This document shows positions 25,862 through 34,199 of a stretch of DNA of 64,000 bases, piece after piece. The notes below the pieces were generated by a model that had not been told where the DNA came from, ran no database searches, and worked only from the letters and a program-made list of their open reading frames with translations. The position numbers and the translations under genes were made by a program. Each line of letters starts with the position of its first letter. Within the stretch, counting starts at the first letter, position 1. The DNA is from Nesterenkonia alba DSM 19423 (GTDB lineage Bacteria; Actinomycetota; Actinomycetes; Actinomycetales; Micrococcaceae), in NCBI RefSeq assembly GCF_000421745.1, contig NZ_ATXP01000009.1:43547-107546 (forward strand). Reading direction: 5' to 3'.

Positions 25862-27092
25862 GCAGCGGGGTGAGGTGCTCCGGCCACAGCGGACCGACCA
25901 TCTGACGGAACTCCGCCTCCCCGATGAACCGGATCTGCTGTCCGGCGGATCGGCGGCGCAGGGCGTCCTGCGCTTTGGCTGAGCCCAGCGGACCGGAAGA
26001 GACCTCTTCAGCGGCCGCTGCGGCGTCGTGCTCGTCTTCTGTACTGAACCCGTCACCGATGACCAGCAGCGTGGTCGAGCCGGTCACCCGGGAAGCAGTC
26101 TGGGCACCCAGGTCAGCGGCGAGCTTTTTAGCGTCGGGGCGGGGAACACTGAGCGTGCCGGTGAAGACCACCTGCTCACCGGCCAGCGGATGGTCCGGAT
26201 CGGCCTGCGGACTGGGGATCGGGTTGCGGCCCTCATCCTGCCAGCGCATCAGATCCGGCAGCTTCGCCGGGTCCACGCCCTCAACCCGGGCGTCGAAGAG
26301 GTGGGCGAAGGGCTCCACCTGGCGAGTGGCTCGGGAGAGGCGCTTGCGTGGGGCCTGCCATGCCGGGAGCACTTCTGCTTCGAGATCATGGGCAGCAAAG
26401 ACCTGGTGGACCGAATCCACTGTATGAGGCTGGGTACGTTCGGCGATGTCGACCACAATGGCCGCCGCCGCGCGGGCGTCCCAGAGGGCGTGGTGATGGT
26501 GTTTGAGATTGAAGCCTGCCTCCGCGGCGGCCTGTGGCAGCGCGTGAGAGTCCAGCTGGTAGACCGCCCGGGCCAGCTGAACTGAGCACAGCGCCTGAAG
26601 CCCCGGGGAATCCAACCCGGAGACCTCCAGTGCCGCTTCGAATACTTCGATGTCGAAGGCGGCGTTATGGGCGATGAGCACATCCTCACCGATGAAGTCC
26701 CGGATCTCGCCAAAGAGCTCAGCGAACCGTGGCTGCCTGGCCACCCGCTCCGGGGTGATCCCGTGGATGGCGACATTACGGGGATCGAAACGGTCGTAAC
26801 CTTCTGGAGGGCGCATGCGTTTGAAGTAGAGCTCATCGACGTTGCCGTCGCGGATGCGCACCAGTCCGATGGCACACGGTGAGCCTCGGTAACCATTGGC
26901 CGTTTCGAAATCCACGGCGGTGAAGTTCAGACCCTTGATCCGTGGCGGGCGAAGGTCCGCCAACGACGTCGGCTCCTGAACTCGTGCGGCACCGGCGCCT
27001 GCGCTACGGGGTTCAGTTGCGCGGGGCCCAGTGGGGCGGGTGCCAGCCCGGGAAGCGCCGGAGGGCTGGGGGCGCAGATGGTCGGGAATCAT
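25848..27092 (-). CDS. DEDDh 3'-5' exonuclease with C-terminal BRCT domain
   Basis: 414 residues. A basic, proline-rich N-terminus (about 1-50) precedes an exonuclease domain of the DNA polymerase III epsilon type: TAVDFETANG with catalytic D and E near 60, AHNAAFD near 145, and the DEDDh histidine and aspartate in HHALWDAR near 205. A BRCT domain follows (about 325-400, GEQVVFTGTLSVP...DLGAQ), as in NAD-dependent ligase and other repair proteins. Probably a repair exonuclease rather than the replicative proofreader. The ATG overlaps rdgB by 4 bp. Confidence 0.88.
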   Translation of the reverse strand: MIPDHLRPQPSGASRAGTRPTGPRATEPRSAGAGAARVQEPTSLADLRPPRIKGLNFTAVDFETANGYRGSPCAIGLVRIRDGNVDELYFKRMRPPEGYDRFDPRNVAIHGITPERVARQPRFAELFGEIRDFIGEDVLIAHNAAFDIEVFEAALEVSGLDSPGLQALCSVQLARAVYQLDSHALPQAAAEAGFNLKHHHHALWDARAAAAIVVDIAERTQPHTVDSVHQVFAAHDLEAEVLPAWQAPRKRLSRATRQVEPFAHLFDARVEGVDPAKLPDLMRWQDEGRNPIPSPQADPDHPLAGEQVVFTGTLSVPRPDAKKLAADLGAQTASRVTGSTTLLVIGDGFSTEDEHDAAAAAEEVSSGPLGSAKAQDALRRRSAGQQIRFIGEAEFRQMVGPLWPEHLTPLPTAE

Positions 27093-27715
27093 GGGTTGGC
27101 CAGCGCCTCCACCACACGAGGTGCCAGGGCTGCGAAGGCCTTACCCCGGTGAGAGATGGCGTTCTTCTCCTCTCGGGAGAGTTCCGCGCAGGAGCGCTTA
27201 TCCCCGGCAGGTTGCAGGATCGGGTCATAGCCGAAGCCGCCGGCACCGCGTTCCTCGGTCAGCAGTGTGCCTTCCAGCCGCCCCAGGGCGGTGGTCTCCT
27301 CACCGGTAGGGAGCACCAGGGCCACCGCACAGACGAAAGCTGCGGTGCGGTGCTCGGCGGGGATATCGGCCACTTGCTCGAGGAGGAGTCGCCGGTTGTT
27401 CTCGTCGGACGCGCGGGCACCGGCCCACCGGGCGGAAAAGATCCCCGGTGCTCCCCCCAGGACATCGACGGCGATCCCGGAGTCATCGGCCACAGCAGGC
27501 AGACCGGTGTGCTCCACCACGGCCCGGGCCTTGATGAGGGCGTTCTCCTCAAAGGTGATCCCGGTCTCAGGGATGTCCCCGACGCCGGCAGTGGCGGCGT
27601 CGATGACGGCCTCATCGAGACTGATGTGCGCTAAGGCGGGTTCTGCCGCCAACAAAGCTCGCAGCTCCCGGACTTTGCCGTGGTTTCCGGTGGCGAGGAC
27701 GAGACGAGCACTCAT
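27089..27715 (-). CDS. rdgB: XTP/dITP diphosphatase (non-canonical purine NTP pyrophosphatase)
   Basis: House-cleaning enzyme hydrolysing ITP, XTP and dITP to monophosphates, 208 residues. It opens with LATGNHGKVRE, carries the VADDSGIAVDVLGGAPG block and the GFGYDPI motif, and ends with SHRGKAF, all family hallmarks. It shares one base with the rph stop (TAATG) and overlaps the exonuclease by 4 bp. The rph-rdgB pair is common in actinobacteria. Confidence 0.95.
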   Translation of the reverse strand: MSARLVLATGNHGKVRELRALLAAEPALAHISLDEAVIDAATAGVGDIPETGITFEENALIKARAVVEHTGLPAVADDSGIAVDVLGGAPGIFSARWAGARASDENNRRLLLEQVADIPAEHRTAAFVCAVALVLPTGEETTALGRLEGTLLTEERGAGGFGYDPILQPAGDKRSCAELSREEKNAISHRGKAFAALAPRVVEALANP

Positions 27716-28455
27716 TAGCTGGCCAGGGCGTTGCGCTGGATCTCAGCCAGCTGATGGGTTCCGGCCACGGCGAGGTCAAGCAGCTCATCCAGCTGGGCCC
27801 GGGTGAAAGGTGTGCCTTCGGCGGTGCCCTGGATCTCCACGAAGTCTCCCGACCCGGTGACCACGACGTTCATATCGGTGCCGGCAGTGGAGTCTTCACC
27901 ATAGGGCAGGTCGAGCACAGCAGTTCCGTCGGGCAACACCCCCACGGAGATCGCTGAGACCGAGTCGGTGAGCACCTCGGCCTTGCGGCTGATGAGCTTC
28001 TCCGCTCGGGCCCATTCGACAGCGTCGGCGAGGGCAACGAAGGCACCGGTGATCGCTGCGGTGCGGGTGCCGCCGTCGGCCTGGAGAACATCGCAGTCCA
28101 AAGTAATCATGTTCTCCCCCAACGCCTGAGTGTCGACCACCGCTCGCAGGGACCGGCCGATGAGTCGGGAGATCTCATGGGTGCGGCCCCCGATCTTGCC
28201 CTTGACGGATTCCCGCGAACTGCGGGTATTGGTAGCTCGCGGCAGCATGGCGTATTCGGCGGTCACCCAGCCGGTGCCGCGGCCGCGCAACCAGCGGGGC
28301 ACCTCGGATTCCACGCTAGCGGTGCACAGCACCCGGGTGTTGCCGAATTCGATGAGCGCACTGCCTTCGGCGTGGGCGGACCAGCCGCGGGTGATCTTCA
28401 CCTCGCGTAGCTGGTTGATGGCGCGGCCGTCGGCGCGGACGTACTTCTCACTCAC
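27715..28455 (-). CDS. rph: Ribonuclease PH
   Basis: Phosphorolytic 3' exoribonuclease that trims tRNA precursors, 246 residues. The opening [13 protein letters not shown], the GNTRVLC strand, the [14 protein letters not shown] block and the [14 protein letters not shown] motif around the phosphate site are present. The start is GTG, preceded by AGGAG. First gene of rph-rdgB-exonuclease, 48 bp after the MBL-fold gene, with which it may be co-transcribed. Confidence 0.95.
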   Translation of the reverse strand: MSEKYVRADGRAINQLREVKITRGWSAHAEGSALIEFGNTRVLCTASVESEVPRWLRGRGTGWVTAEYAMLPRATNTRSSRESVKGKIGGRTHEISRLIGRSLRAVVDTQALGENMITLDCDVLQADGGTRTAAITGAFVALADAVEWARAEKLISRKAEVLTDSVSAISVGVLPDGTAVLDLPYGEDSTAGTDMNVVVTGSGDFVEIQGTAEGTPFTRAQLDELLDLAVAGTHQLAEIQRNALAS

Positions 28456-28503
28456 GGGCAGCTCCTGGTGGGTTGTCGTCTTCTTCGTGGTCTTCGTGGG
28501 TTC

Positions 28504-29292
28504 TCAGATCCGGTAGGTGGCGCCCGGTTCGGCCAGTTCCACCGGGGCTCCGAAGCGTTCAGCGGCCTTAGTGGCGACGATCTCCGGGGAGGTCCACACC
28601 GGGATGTGAGTCAGCATCAGGCGGCGGGCGCTCGCTTCAGCCGCGGACTGCCCGGCCCGCGCTCCCGTGAGGTGGATGCCTTCGGGCAGGTGGTCATCAC
28701 GGCCGTCCTGCCAGGCGGCCTCACAGAGGAAGAGGTCCGCATCGCGGGCGGCCTCCACCAATCCCGGGCAGGCGTCCGTGTCGCCGGAGTAGGTCAGGGT
28801 CTTGGTGGTGCCGTCAGCACCGGGAGCTTCGATGCGCAGCCCATAGGCCTCTTCGATGGGGTGGTTAACCCCGATGGGGGTCACGGTGAAGGGGCCGATG
28901 GTATGCGGCTGTTGCGGGATCCAGGTACGGAAGTCGAAGTCCGGGCTCATCCCCGGATCGGGTTCCAGCCCGTATGCCACGGCGATGCGCTCAGCGGTGG
29001 CGGATGGTCCGTAAACGGGGATACGACCCCGGTTCCACCCCTCGGGACACCAACGCACCGCTACGTGCAGACCACAGAGGTCCATGTAGTGGTCGGGGTG
29101 GAGGTGACTGAGCAACACGGCGTCGAGCTCTTCGAGGCGAATATGCCGTTGCAGGGCTCCAAGAGCCCCGGATCCGAAGTCCACGGCGATCTTCCAGCTG
29201 CGCCCGTCCTGCTCAGCGGTTACCAGGTAGCAGGAAGCCGGTGAGTCGGGTCCCGGAAAGGATCCGCTGCAGCCGATGATCGTCAGTTCCAT
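28504..29292 (-). CDS. MBL-fold metallohydrolase (RNase Z-like / AHL lactonase-like group)
   Basis: 262 residues starting MELTIIGCSGSFPGP. The metal motif HLHPDHYMD is near residue 62, with further histidines in GVNHPIEEAYG and LTHIP, and an aspartate in YSGDTDACPG. This pattern fits the RNase Z/ElaC-like branch of beta-lactamase-fold hydrolases, where a related gene often precedes rph. A longer in-frame start 20 codons upstream adds no family sequence. Substrate unknown. Confidence 0.87.
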   Translation of the reverse strand: MELTIIGCSGSFPGPDSPASCYLVTAEQDGRSWKIAVDFGSGALGALQRHIRLEELDAVLLSHLHPDHYMDLCGLHVAVRWCPEGWNRGRIPVYGPSATAERIAVAYGLEPDPGMSPDFDFRTWIPQQPHTIGPFTVTPIGVNHPIEEAYGLRIEAPGADGTTKTLTYSGDTDACPGLVEAARDADLFLCEAAWQDGRDDHLPEGIHLTGARAGQSAAEASARRLMLTHIPVWTSPEIVATKAAERFGAPVELAEPGATYRI

Positions 29293-29398
29293 ACAACTCT
29301 CAGTCTGTGTCTCGGCGCTGGTGTGTCTCGCGCTCGTCGCGTCCCTCAGCATAGCGGCTGCCCCACAGACCGCCAGCGCACTGGTATGCGGCCTGGGG

Positions 29399-30055
29399 CT
29401 ACTCCCGTTCGGGCTGATCGGGCAGCATCCCGATCATCGCGGTGAACAGTGTCTCCTGCAACCAGGTGACGAACGTGTAGATCTCCGCCATGAAGCTCTC
29501 CGTGGTCTTCGCATGCCCAGAGATGGCCACCTCGCGGATGCGATCGGCATCCTCATCGGTCTCAATACCCAGCCGCACAGCCAGAGTGAGCCGGACATCA
29601 TTCAGTGCCCGGCCAAAAGCAGGCGCCTGGTCCTCGGTCAGCTTTACGGGCGTGGTCTCCAACAGCATGCGGGCGGTTCGCAGATCGGCGATCTTCGACT
29701 CCCGCAAAGACGCCTCAGTAAGCCGTCGCAATTGCCCGGCTTCCTCCGGCTCAGTGTGCGCATCGGGCAACAGGCGGGCCAGCACCTTGTCCCGCGGCGG
29801 CTGTAGCGGAGTGTCTTCACCTAGCCCAGCCAGCTCTGCACTGAAGTGGGCGAAGACAGAATCCTCCGGCTGGGCGGGGGTGCCGGCGTCGTCGGACTCT
29901 GTGGATTCGGTGAAGCCCCCACCAGCGGTCACCTCCTGGCCACGGCGCTCCAGCAGGGTGATGACATCGGCACACAGCCCGGTGAGCAGTCGGCGTTCGT
30001 GGTCGCCGAGATCTGCCTTATAGCCGTACGTGGTCGCGCGGAAGGCCCGTGCCAC
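29399..30055 (-). CDS. DUF2017 family protein
   Basis: 218 residues, helical and acidic, opening MARAFRATTYGYKADLGDHE. In many actinobacteria a DUF2017 gene directly follows clpS, as here, where GTG shares one base with the clpS stop (TAGTG). A function linked to ClpS or the N-end rule pathway is suggested only by context. The 106-bp gap to the MBL-fold gene shows nothing clear. Confidence 0.85.
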   Translation of the reverse strand: MARAFRATTYGYKADLGDHERRLLTGLCADVITLLERRGQEVTAGGGFTESTESDDAGTPAQPEDSVFAHFSAELAGLGEDTPLQPPRDKVLARLLPDAHTEPEEAGQLRRLTEASLRESKIADLRTARMLLETTPVKLTEDQAPAFGRALNDVRLTLAVRLGIETDEDADRIREVAISGHAKTTESFMAEIYTFVTWLQETLFTAMIGMLPDQPERE

Positions 30056-30354
30056 TAGGCTTCCTCAATCGTGGCCTGCAGGCCATAGTTGTGCATGGCC
30101 GTGACGTCCTGTTCGGCTTTCTCCTTGCCCGCAGTGGCGACGACGGCGCGGCCTTCGGTGTGGACTTGCATCATCAGCTGGTGCGCGCGCTCCTTGGAGT
30201 GACCGAAGTAGCTGCGGAACACCCAGGCGACATAGGACATCAGGTTGACCGGGTCGTTCCACACGACCACGTGGTAAGGCCGCTGCGGAACCTGACGGGT
30301 GCCGGTCTCCAGGTCTGTCTCCTCGCGGGGCAGCGTGGATGCGGCAGAACTCAT
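30055..30354 (-). CDS. clpS: Clp protease adaptor ClpS
   Basis: 99 residues. It delivers N-degron substrates to the Clp ATPase ClpC/ClpA. The core PYHVVVWNDPVNLMSYV contains the family's N-D-P loop for binding N-terminal residues, followed by HSKERAHQLMMQVHTEG. The chosen ATG lies 7 bases after TAGAAT on the minus strand (30362-30367), indicating a leaderless message. It is divergent from pncB. Confidence 0.93.
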   Translation of the reverse strand: MSSAASTLPREETDLETGTRQVPQRPYHVVVWNDPVNLMSYVAWVFRSYFGHSKERAHQLMMQVHTEGRAVVATAGKEKAEQDVTAMHNYGLQATIEEA

Positions 30355-30361
30355 AACCCCT

Positions 30362-30400
30362 ATTCTACGCCGCGGGATCAAGCCTCACTCGGCGTAGGAT
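30362..30400. promoter_or_regulatory. Divergent leaderless promoters of clpS and pncB
   Basis: Two -10 boxes lie back to back in the 53-bp gap. TAGAAT on the minus strand (30362-30367) is 7 bases before the clpS ATG. TAGGAT on the plus strand (30395-30400) is 7 bases before the pncB GTG. Neither has a convincing -35. Transcripts starting about 7 bases downstream would begin at the start codons. Confidence 0.5.
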
Positions 30401-30407
30401 AACGGCT

Positions 30408-31712
30408 GTGAGCGATTCCACCGCGCTGTTGACCGACCACTACGAACTGACCATGGTGGAGGCCGCACTGCGCTCCGGGGCGGCCCACCGGCGCTGTGTC
30501 TTCGAGGTCTTCGCCCGCCGGCTTCCCGCAGGGCGGCGCTACGGGGTGGTCGCCGGGACCGGCCGACTGTTAGAGGGCCTGGAACGGTTCCGCTTCGGTG
30601 AGGCGGAGCTGCAGATGCTGCAGGACCGTGAGGTGGTCGATGACGCCACCCTCAACTACTTGGCCTCTTACCGCTTCACCGGGGACATCACCGGCTACGA
30701 GGAAGGGGAGATCTACTTTCCGCACTCCCCGGTGCTGCGGGTCGAAGCCACCTTCGCCGAAGCCTGCCTACTGGAGACCTATGTCCTCTCAGTGCTCAAC
30801 CATGATTCGGCGGTGGCCTCCGCGGCCGCCCGGATGACCGAAGCCGCCGGAGACCGGCCCTGCGTGGAGATGGGCTCCCGCCGGACTCACGAACGCTCAG
30901 CGGTGGCCTCCGCCCGGGCCTGTGCGGTGGCGGGATTTGCGGCGACCTCGAACCTGGAGGCGGGCCGGCGCTTCGGCATTCCCACCCTCGGCACAGCCGC
31001 TCATGCCTTCACCCTCCTCCACGACTCCGAGGCCGAGGCCTTCGCTGCCCAAGTGGAAGCCTTCGGCCCGGAAACCACCCTGCTGGTGGATACCTACGAC
31101 GTCGAAACCGCGGTGCGCACTGCGGTGGAGGTCGCCGGCCCACGGCTGGGGGCAGTGCGCCTGGACTCCGGGGACCTGGTGGAGCAGGCCTGGATGGTCC
31201 GCCGGCTGCTCGACTCCCTGGGCAACACCGAGACCAGGATCATCGTCTCCTCCGATCTCGATGAGCACGCCATCGCCCGGCTGGCTGCCGCGCCGGTGGA
31301 CTCCTACGGAGTGGGCACTCGGGTGGTGACCGGTTCCGGGGCTCCCACCGCCTCCATGGTGTACAAACTGGTTCAGCGCCAGGACGCCACGGGAACCCCA
31401 GTGCCCGTGGAGAAAGCCGCCGAAGGCAAGACCACCCGGGGCGGGATCAAACACGCAGTGCGCGCCTACGACGACGCCGGCATCGCCTCCGCGGAGATCA
31501 TCGCCACCGGCACCGCATCCGAGGTGGCGGGCCAACCGGTACGCCAGTTGCAGGTTCCACTGGTGGTGGCCGGGGACATCCAGCCTGGCTTCACCGGCCA
31601 CGAGGGGCTGCAGCAGGCTGCGGAACGCTACCGTGAGTCCTTCGCTGAGTTACCGCCAGATGCTCACCGTCTCTCCGAGGGTGAGCCGGTGCTGCCCACG
31701 GTGTTCCGGTGA
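30408..31712 (+). CDS. pncB: Nicotinate phosphoribosyltransferase
   Basis: Converts nicotinate and PRPP to nicotinate mononucleotide in NAD salvage. 434 residues: opening TALLTDHYELTMVEAAL, then FEVFARRLPAGR, GSRRTHERSAVASARA and the C-terminal VRLDSGDLVEQAW. The start is GTG from a leaderless promoter. It is followed 24 bp later by pncA, which makes its substrate, so the two genes form a two-step salvage route. Confidence 0.95.
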   Translation: MSDSTALLTDHYELTMVEAALRSGAAHRRCVFEVFARRLPAGRRYGVVAGTGRLLEGLERFRFGEAELQMLQDREVVDDATLNYLASYRFTGDITGYEEGEIYFPHSPVLRVEATFAEACLLETYVLSVLNHDSAVASAAARMTEAAGDRPCVEMGSRRTHERSAVASARACAVAGFAATSNLEAGRRFGIPTLGTAAHAFTLLHDSEAEAFAAQVEAFGPETTLLVDTYDVETAVRTAVEVAGPRLGAVRLDSGDLVEQAWMVRRLLDSLGNTETRIIVSSDLDEHAIARLAAAPVDSYGVGTRVVTGSGAPTASMVYKLVQRQDATGTPVPVEKAAEGKTTRGGIKHAVRAYDDAGIASAEIIATGTASEVAGQPVRQLQVPLVVAGDIQPGFTGHEGLQQAAERYRESFAELPPDAHRLSEGEPVLPTVFR

Positions 31713-31736
31713 GTCCCGTTTCGTTAGGATAGGCCC

Positions 31737-32381
31737 ATGGCTGAGGCACTGATCGTCGTCGATGTGCAGCACGATTTTTGTGAAGGTGGAACGCTGGCCG
31801 TGCCGGGCGGAGCCTCTCTGGCCGCGGAACTCAGCGAGTTCCTGGAGGACACCCATGCTGAGTACGACGTCGTCGTCGCCACCCAGGATTGGCACATCGA
31901 CCCTGGCTCGCACTTCTCGGAGAACCCGGACTTTCAGCGGTCGTGGCCGGTGCACTGCGTGGCCGGGACTCCGGGGGCCGAACTCCACGAGGATCTGGAT
32001 ACTGACCACATTCAGGCGCGCTTCCTCAAGGGGCTCTACGACGACGGCTACTCCGGTTTTGAAGGCCGGCTCGGTGAGCCTGAGCGGGTGGGGATCCTTG
32101 AAGGGGAGAAAGGCGTGCGAGTCGAGCCCGCCGACGTCGTGCCCGATTCCGCACCGGATCTGGACACCTGGCTGCGTGAGCAGGGTATCGATGAGGTGAC
32201 CATCGTCGGTATCGCCACCGACCACTGCGTTCGGGCGACTGCACTGGATGCTGCGGAGAACGACTACACCGTACGCGTCATCACCGACCTGACCGTCGGT
32301 GTGGATGAAGAGCGTATCGCCGAGACCTACGCCGAGTTCCGCGAGGCCGGCATCACCCTGCTCACGACCGACGAACTCTAA
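31737..32381 (+). CDS. pncA: Nicotinamidase
   Basis: Hydrolyses nicotinamide to nicotinate. 214 residues. The catalytic triad is D9, K98 (FLKG) and C164 (TDHC); metal ligands are D51, H53 and H59 in TQDWHIDPGSHF. The ATG is 6 bases after its own TAGGAT box (31725-31730), so it can be transcribed apart from pncB. PncA also activates pyrazinamide in organisms that have it. The 3' end overlaps a truncated deaminase gene on the other strand by 20 bp. Confidence 0.95.
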   Translation: MAEALIVVDVQHDFCEGGTLAVPGGASLAAELSEFLEDTHAEYDVVVATQDWHIDPGSHFSENPDFQRSWPVHCVAGTPGAELHEDLDTDHIQARFLKGLYDDGYSGFEGRLGEPERVGILEGEKGVRVEPADVVPDSAPDLDTWLREQGIDEVTIVGIATDHCVRATALDAAENDYTVRVITDLTVGVDEERIAETYAEFREAGITLLTTDEL

Positions 32382-32655
32382 TCCGCCTGCGGGGAACCTG
32401 GAACCACCCACGGCCTCCATCTCCGGCTGCGGCCATCGTGACCAACGGTCCCGCTCTTGCGGCAGCGGCAAGGCCCAGGACCACCAGTTCTGCACAGGGA
32501 CCGCCGGTGAAGTGGTAGACGTTGACCGCGGTATGGATCCGGCCGGAAGTATCCATGGCGGCACTGGCCACCGTGTGGTGGGGATCAGAGCCAAGAGTCC
32601 GGGCAAGCTCCTCAGCTGTGTCAATCACCCGTTGTTCGGATGGGCTGGGTTCCAT
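32362..32655 (-). pseudogene. Truncated cytidine deaminase-like gene
   Basis: 97 residues resembling the N-terminal part of a cytidine or blasticidin-S-type deaminase: TVASAAMDTSGRIHTAVNVY, then the first zinc motif GGPCAELVVLG with the catalytic Cys-Ala-Glu. The frame then leaves the family within GDGGRG, and the second zinc motif PCxxC is absent. Adding one base there would read RGVVP before stopping a few codons later, so both a frameshift and a 3' truncation are likely. The end lies inside the convergent pncA gene. Probably not active. Confidence 0.6.
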
Positions 32656-32672
32656 ATGGCGAGCCTATGCGG

Positions 32673-33683
32673 TCACGCCGCGGTCCCGAAGCCCCGCAGC
32701 GCCCGGTGCGGCACACCAGTCCTCAGCAGTTTCCGGCCCAGCTGCTGGGGGTGTTCGAGGTCTTCCCAGGTCAGCCGCACCACGGTGAATCCCTGTGCTC
32801 TCAGTGCATCCTCGCGTAGTTTCTCCCGGTAGACCGTCTCCTCCGGGTCCTTTCCGGCCAGTGCTCGGGTGTATTTGACCTTGCCGTCGAACTCGCAGAT
32901 GACGTCTTCCCACATGAAGTCCGGGCGGACTGTGCCGATACCTGGGAGGTAGAGTTCTTGCTGCAGCTTGGGCGGCTCGAACCCGAGTTCATCGAAGAGG
33001 ACCCGGGCGCGCGACTCCCCCACGCTCTCGCTGCGCGGATCAGCGAACTGACGCAGCACAGCCCACCCTGGGCCCGGGTCAAGGGCTTGCTCAGCAGTAT
33101 CCAGACCCTGTTCTGTCACGGTGACTCCAAATCCGTACCTCCCAGCTAGAACAGCGTCGAGCACAACGATGGCGTTCTGTCGGGGAAGGTGCGGCAACGT
33201 ATCGATCAGCACGTACGGGAGCGCCTCGACGATGACCCGGACCGGAGTCCCACCCTCCAGAACGACGTCGGGAACTGGCACCTGGACGGTGGGCGTCTGC
33301 GTTGACTCGTTGCCTCCCCGGAGACACCGGATGGCCTGCACGGGAAAGTATTGGGTGGATGTGACGCCCACGTGACCGCGATGGGGCGTGCGGTGGTGGA
33401 CCGTGCGTGGCCAGGTCAACAGTGGTGTGCCATAGAGCGAGAGTGCCGTCTGACGGCAGAAGACCAGTCCTGGTCGCCAGAGGCCTATCGCCGCTGCGTA
33501 GGCGCGGTGCCTCTGGCTGAGCCGGGCGCTTTCCCACTGCCGGGTATCGACGAAGATACCCGGTTTCAGGCGGAGCAGTTTCCCCGCTCGCACTCGCCGG
33601 TTCAGGGTAGGCGCAGAACGTCCTCTCTCCCGGCCCGCACGCAAGAGCACCAAGGGCGGCCTGTCATTCCGTTCTCCGTTCAT
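32673..33683 (-). CDS. AbiEi-like / DUF559-type endonuclease-like protein
   Basis: 336 residues. The N-terminal third has a winged-helix-like segment, LNRRVRAGKLLRLKPGIFVD, like AbiEi-type antitoxin domains. The C-terminal part (TVRPDFMWEDVICEFDGKVKY, then REDALRAQGFTVVRLTWEDL) has the D...ExK pattern of very-short-patch-repair/DUF559 nuclease folds. Such fusions are frequent in actinobacteria and their function is unsettled. I chose the ATG at 33683, with AGGA upstream; a GTG at 33719 would add 12 residues. It lies 17 bp from the truncated deaminase. Confidence 0.75.
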   Translation of the reverse strand: MNGERNDRPPLVLLRAGRERGRSAPTLNRRVRAGKLLRLKPGIFVDTRQWESARLSQRHRAYAAAIGLWRPGLVFCRQTALSLYGTPLLTWPRTVHHRTPHRGHVGVTSTQYFPVQAIRCLRGGNESTQTPTVQVPVPDVVLEGGTPVRVIVEALPYVLIDTLPHLPRQNAIVVLDAVLAGRYGFGVTVTEQGLDTAEQALDPGPGWAVLRQFADPRSESVGESRARVLFDELGFEPPKLQQELYLPGIGTVRPDFMWEDVICEFDGKVKYTRALAGKDPEETVYREKLREDALRAQGFTVVRLTWEDLEHPQQLGRKLLRTGVPHRALRGFGTAA

Positions 33684-33825
33684 ACCGCGATCCTGCCCAT
33701 CCGCGCGGAAGCTCGCCACCGCCTGGCTCAGGCCTGTGGAAAACGGGCTCTTCGGAGTTGAGGGGGACTAAGCAGCGCGCCGGTGAGCTGAGGAGGCAGC
33801 ACGAAGGGCTGGAAAACGCCGACCG

Positions 33826-33883
33826 TGACATTTTTCAGGTGCAGGTGCGCGCGACGTCGGCGTTGCACACCTGCTATATGTCA
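33826..33883. repeat. 58-bp imperfect palindrome, copy 1
   Basis: Begins TGACATTTTTCAGGTGCA and ends TGCACACCTGCTATATGTCA, so the two ends are imperfect inverted repeats. Copy 2 starts 83 bp later, with the same length and the same end sequences but a different middle. Confidence 0.7.
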
Positions 33884-33908
33884 GAAACTGCCCTGAGTCC
33901 ATGCGTCA

Positions 33909-33966
33909 TGACATTCAACAGGTGCAGCTAGGACTGGTAGCCAGCAACAACACCCGCTATGTGTCA
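33909..33966. repeat. 58-bp imperfect palindrome, copy 2
   Basis: Begins TGACATTCAACAGGTGCAG and ends ACACCCGCTATGTGTCA. Length and both ends match copy 1, while the centre (around GGACTGGTAGCCAGC) differs. Conserved ends and a variable middle suggest a mobile palindrome (REP or MITE-like) or a structured RNA. Confidence 0.7.
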
Positions 33967-34003
33967 TCTCCGGGCTGAGAACGGGCCGACCAGCCCTCCC
34001 CAG

Positions 34004-34155
34004 GGGCCGCACGTGACCCTCCGCCGAACTCGCGCTGCCACTCCCCTTTGCCACCAGAGGCATCGCGTGACTCTCCGCCGAGCCCATGCAGCCCCCCTTT
34101 GCCACCCACCCCCTTGTCACCCCGGGCCGCACGTGACCCTCCGCCGAGCCCATGC
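34004..34155. repeat. Tandem array of about 60-bp degenerate units
   Basis: Three copies of a block read as CACGTGACCCTCCGCCGA, or GCGTGACTCTCCGCCGA in the middle copy, begin near 34010, 34065 and 34130. Intervening text contains CCTTTGCCACC twice. The palindrome CACGTG is in the first and third copies. Too few and too degenerate for a CRISPR. Confidence 0.6.
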
Positions 34156-34199
34156 TGACACTCCCGTCATCGCACTCCCGGGGCAGAAACAGGGCAGGA

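Larger units (their letters stand above)
33720..34199. other. 480-bp gene-free interval with two repeat families
   Basis: No credible gene. It holds two 58-bp palindromic elements (33826-33966) and a tandem array of about 60-bp units (34004-34155), described separately. An open frame on the minus strand through the array repeats Ser-Ala-Glu-Gly-His because of the DNA repeat and is not taken as coding. Confidence 0.7.

Noticed and set aside
34004..34155. Possible CRISPR array
   Set aside because: Only three degenerate units, spacers also alike, and no cas genes in the window.
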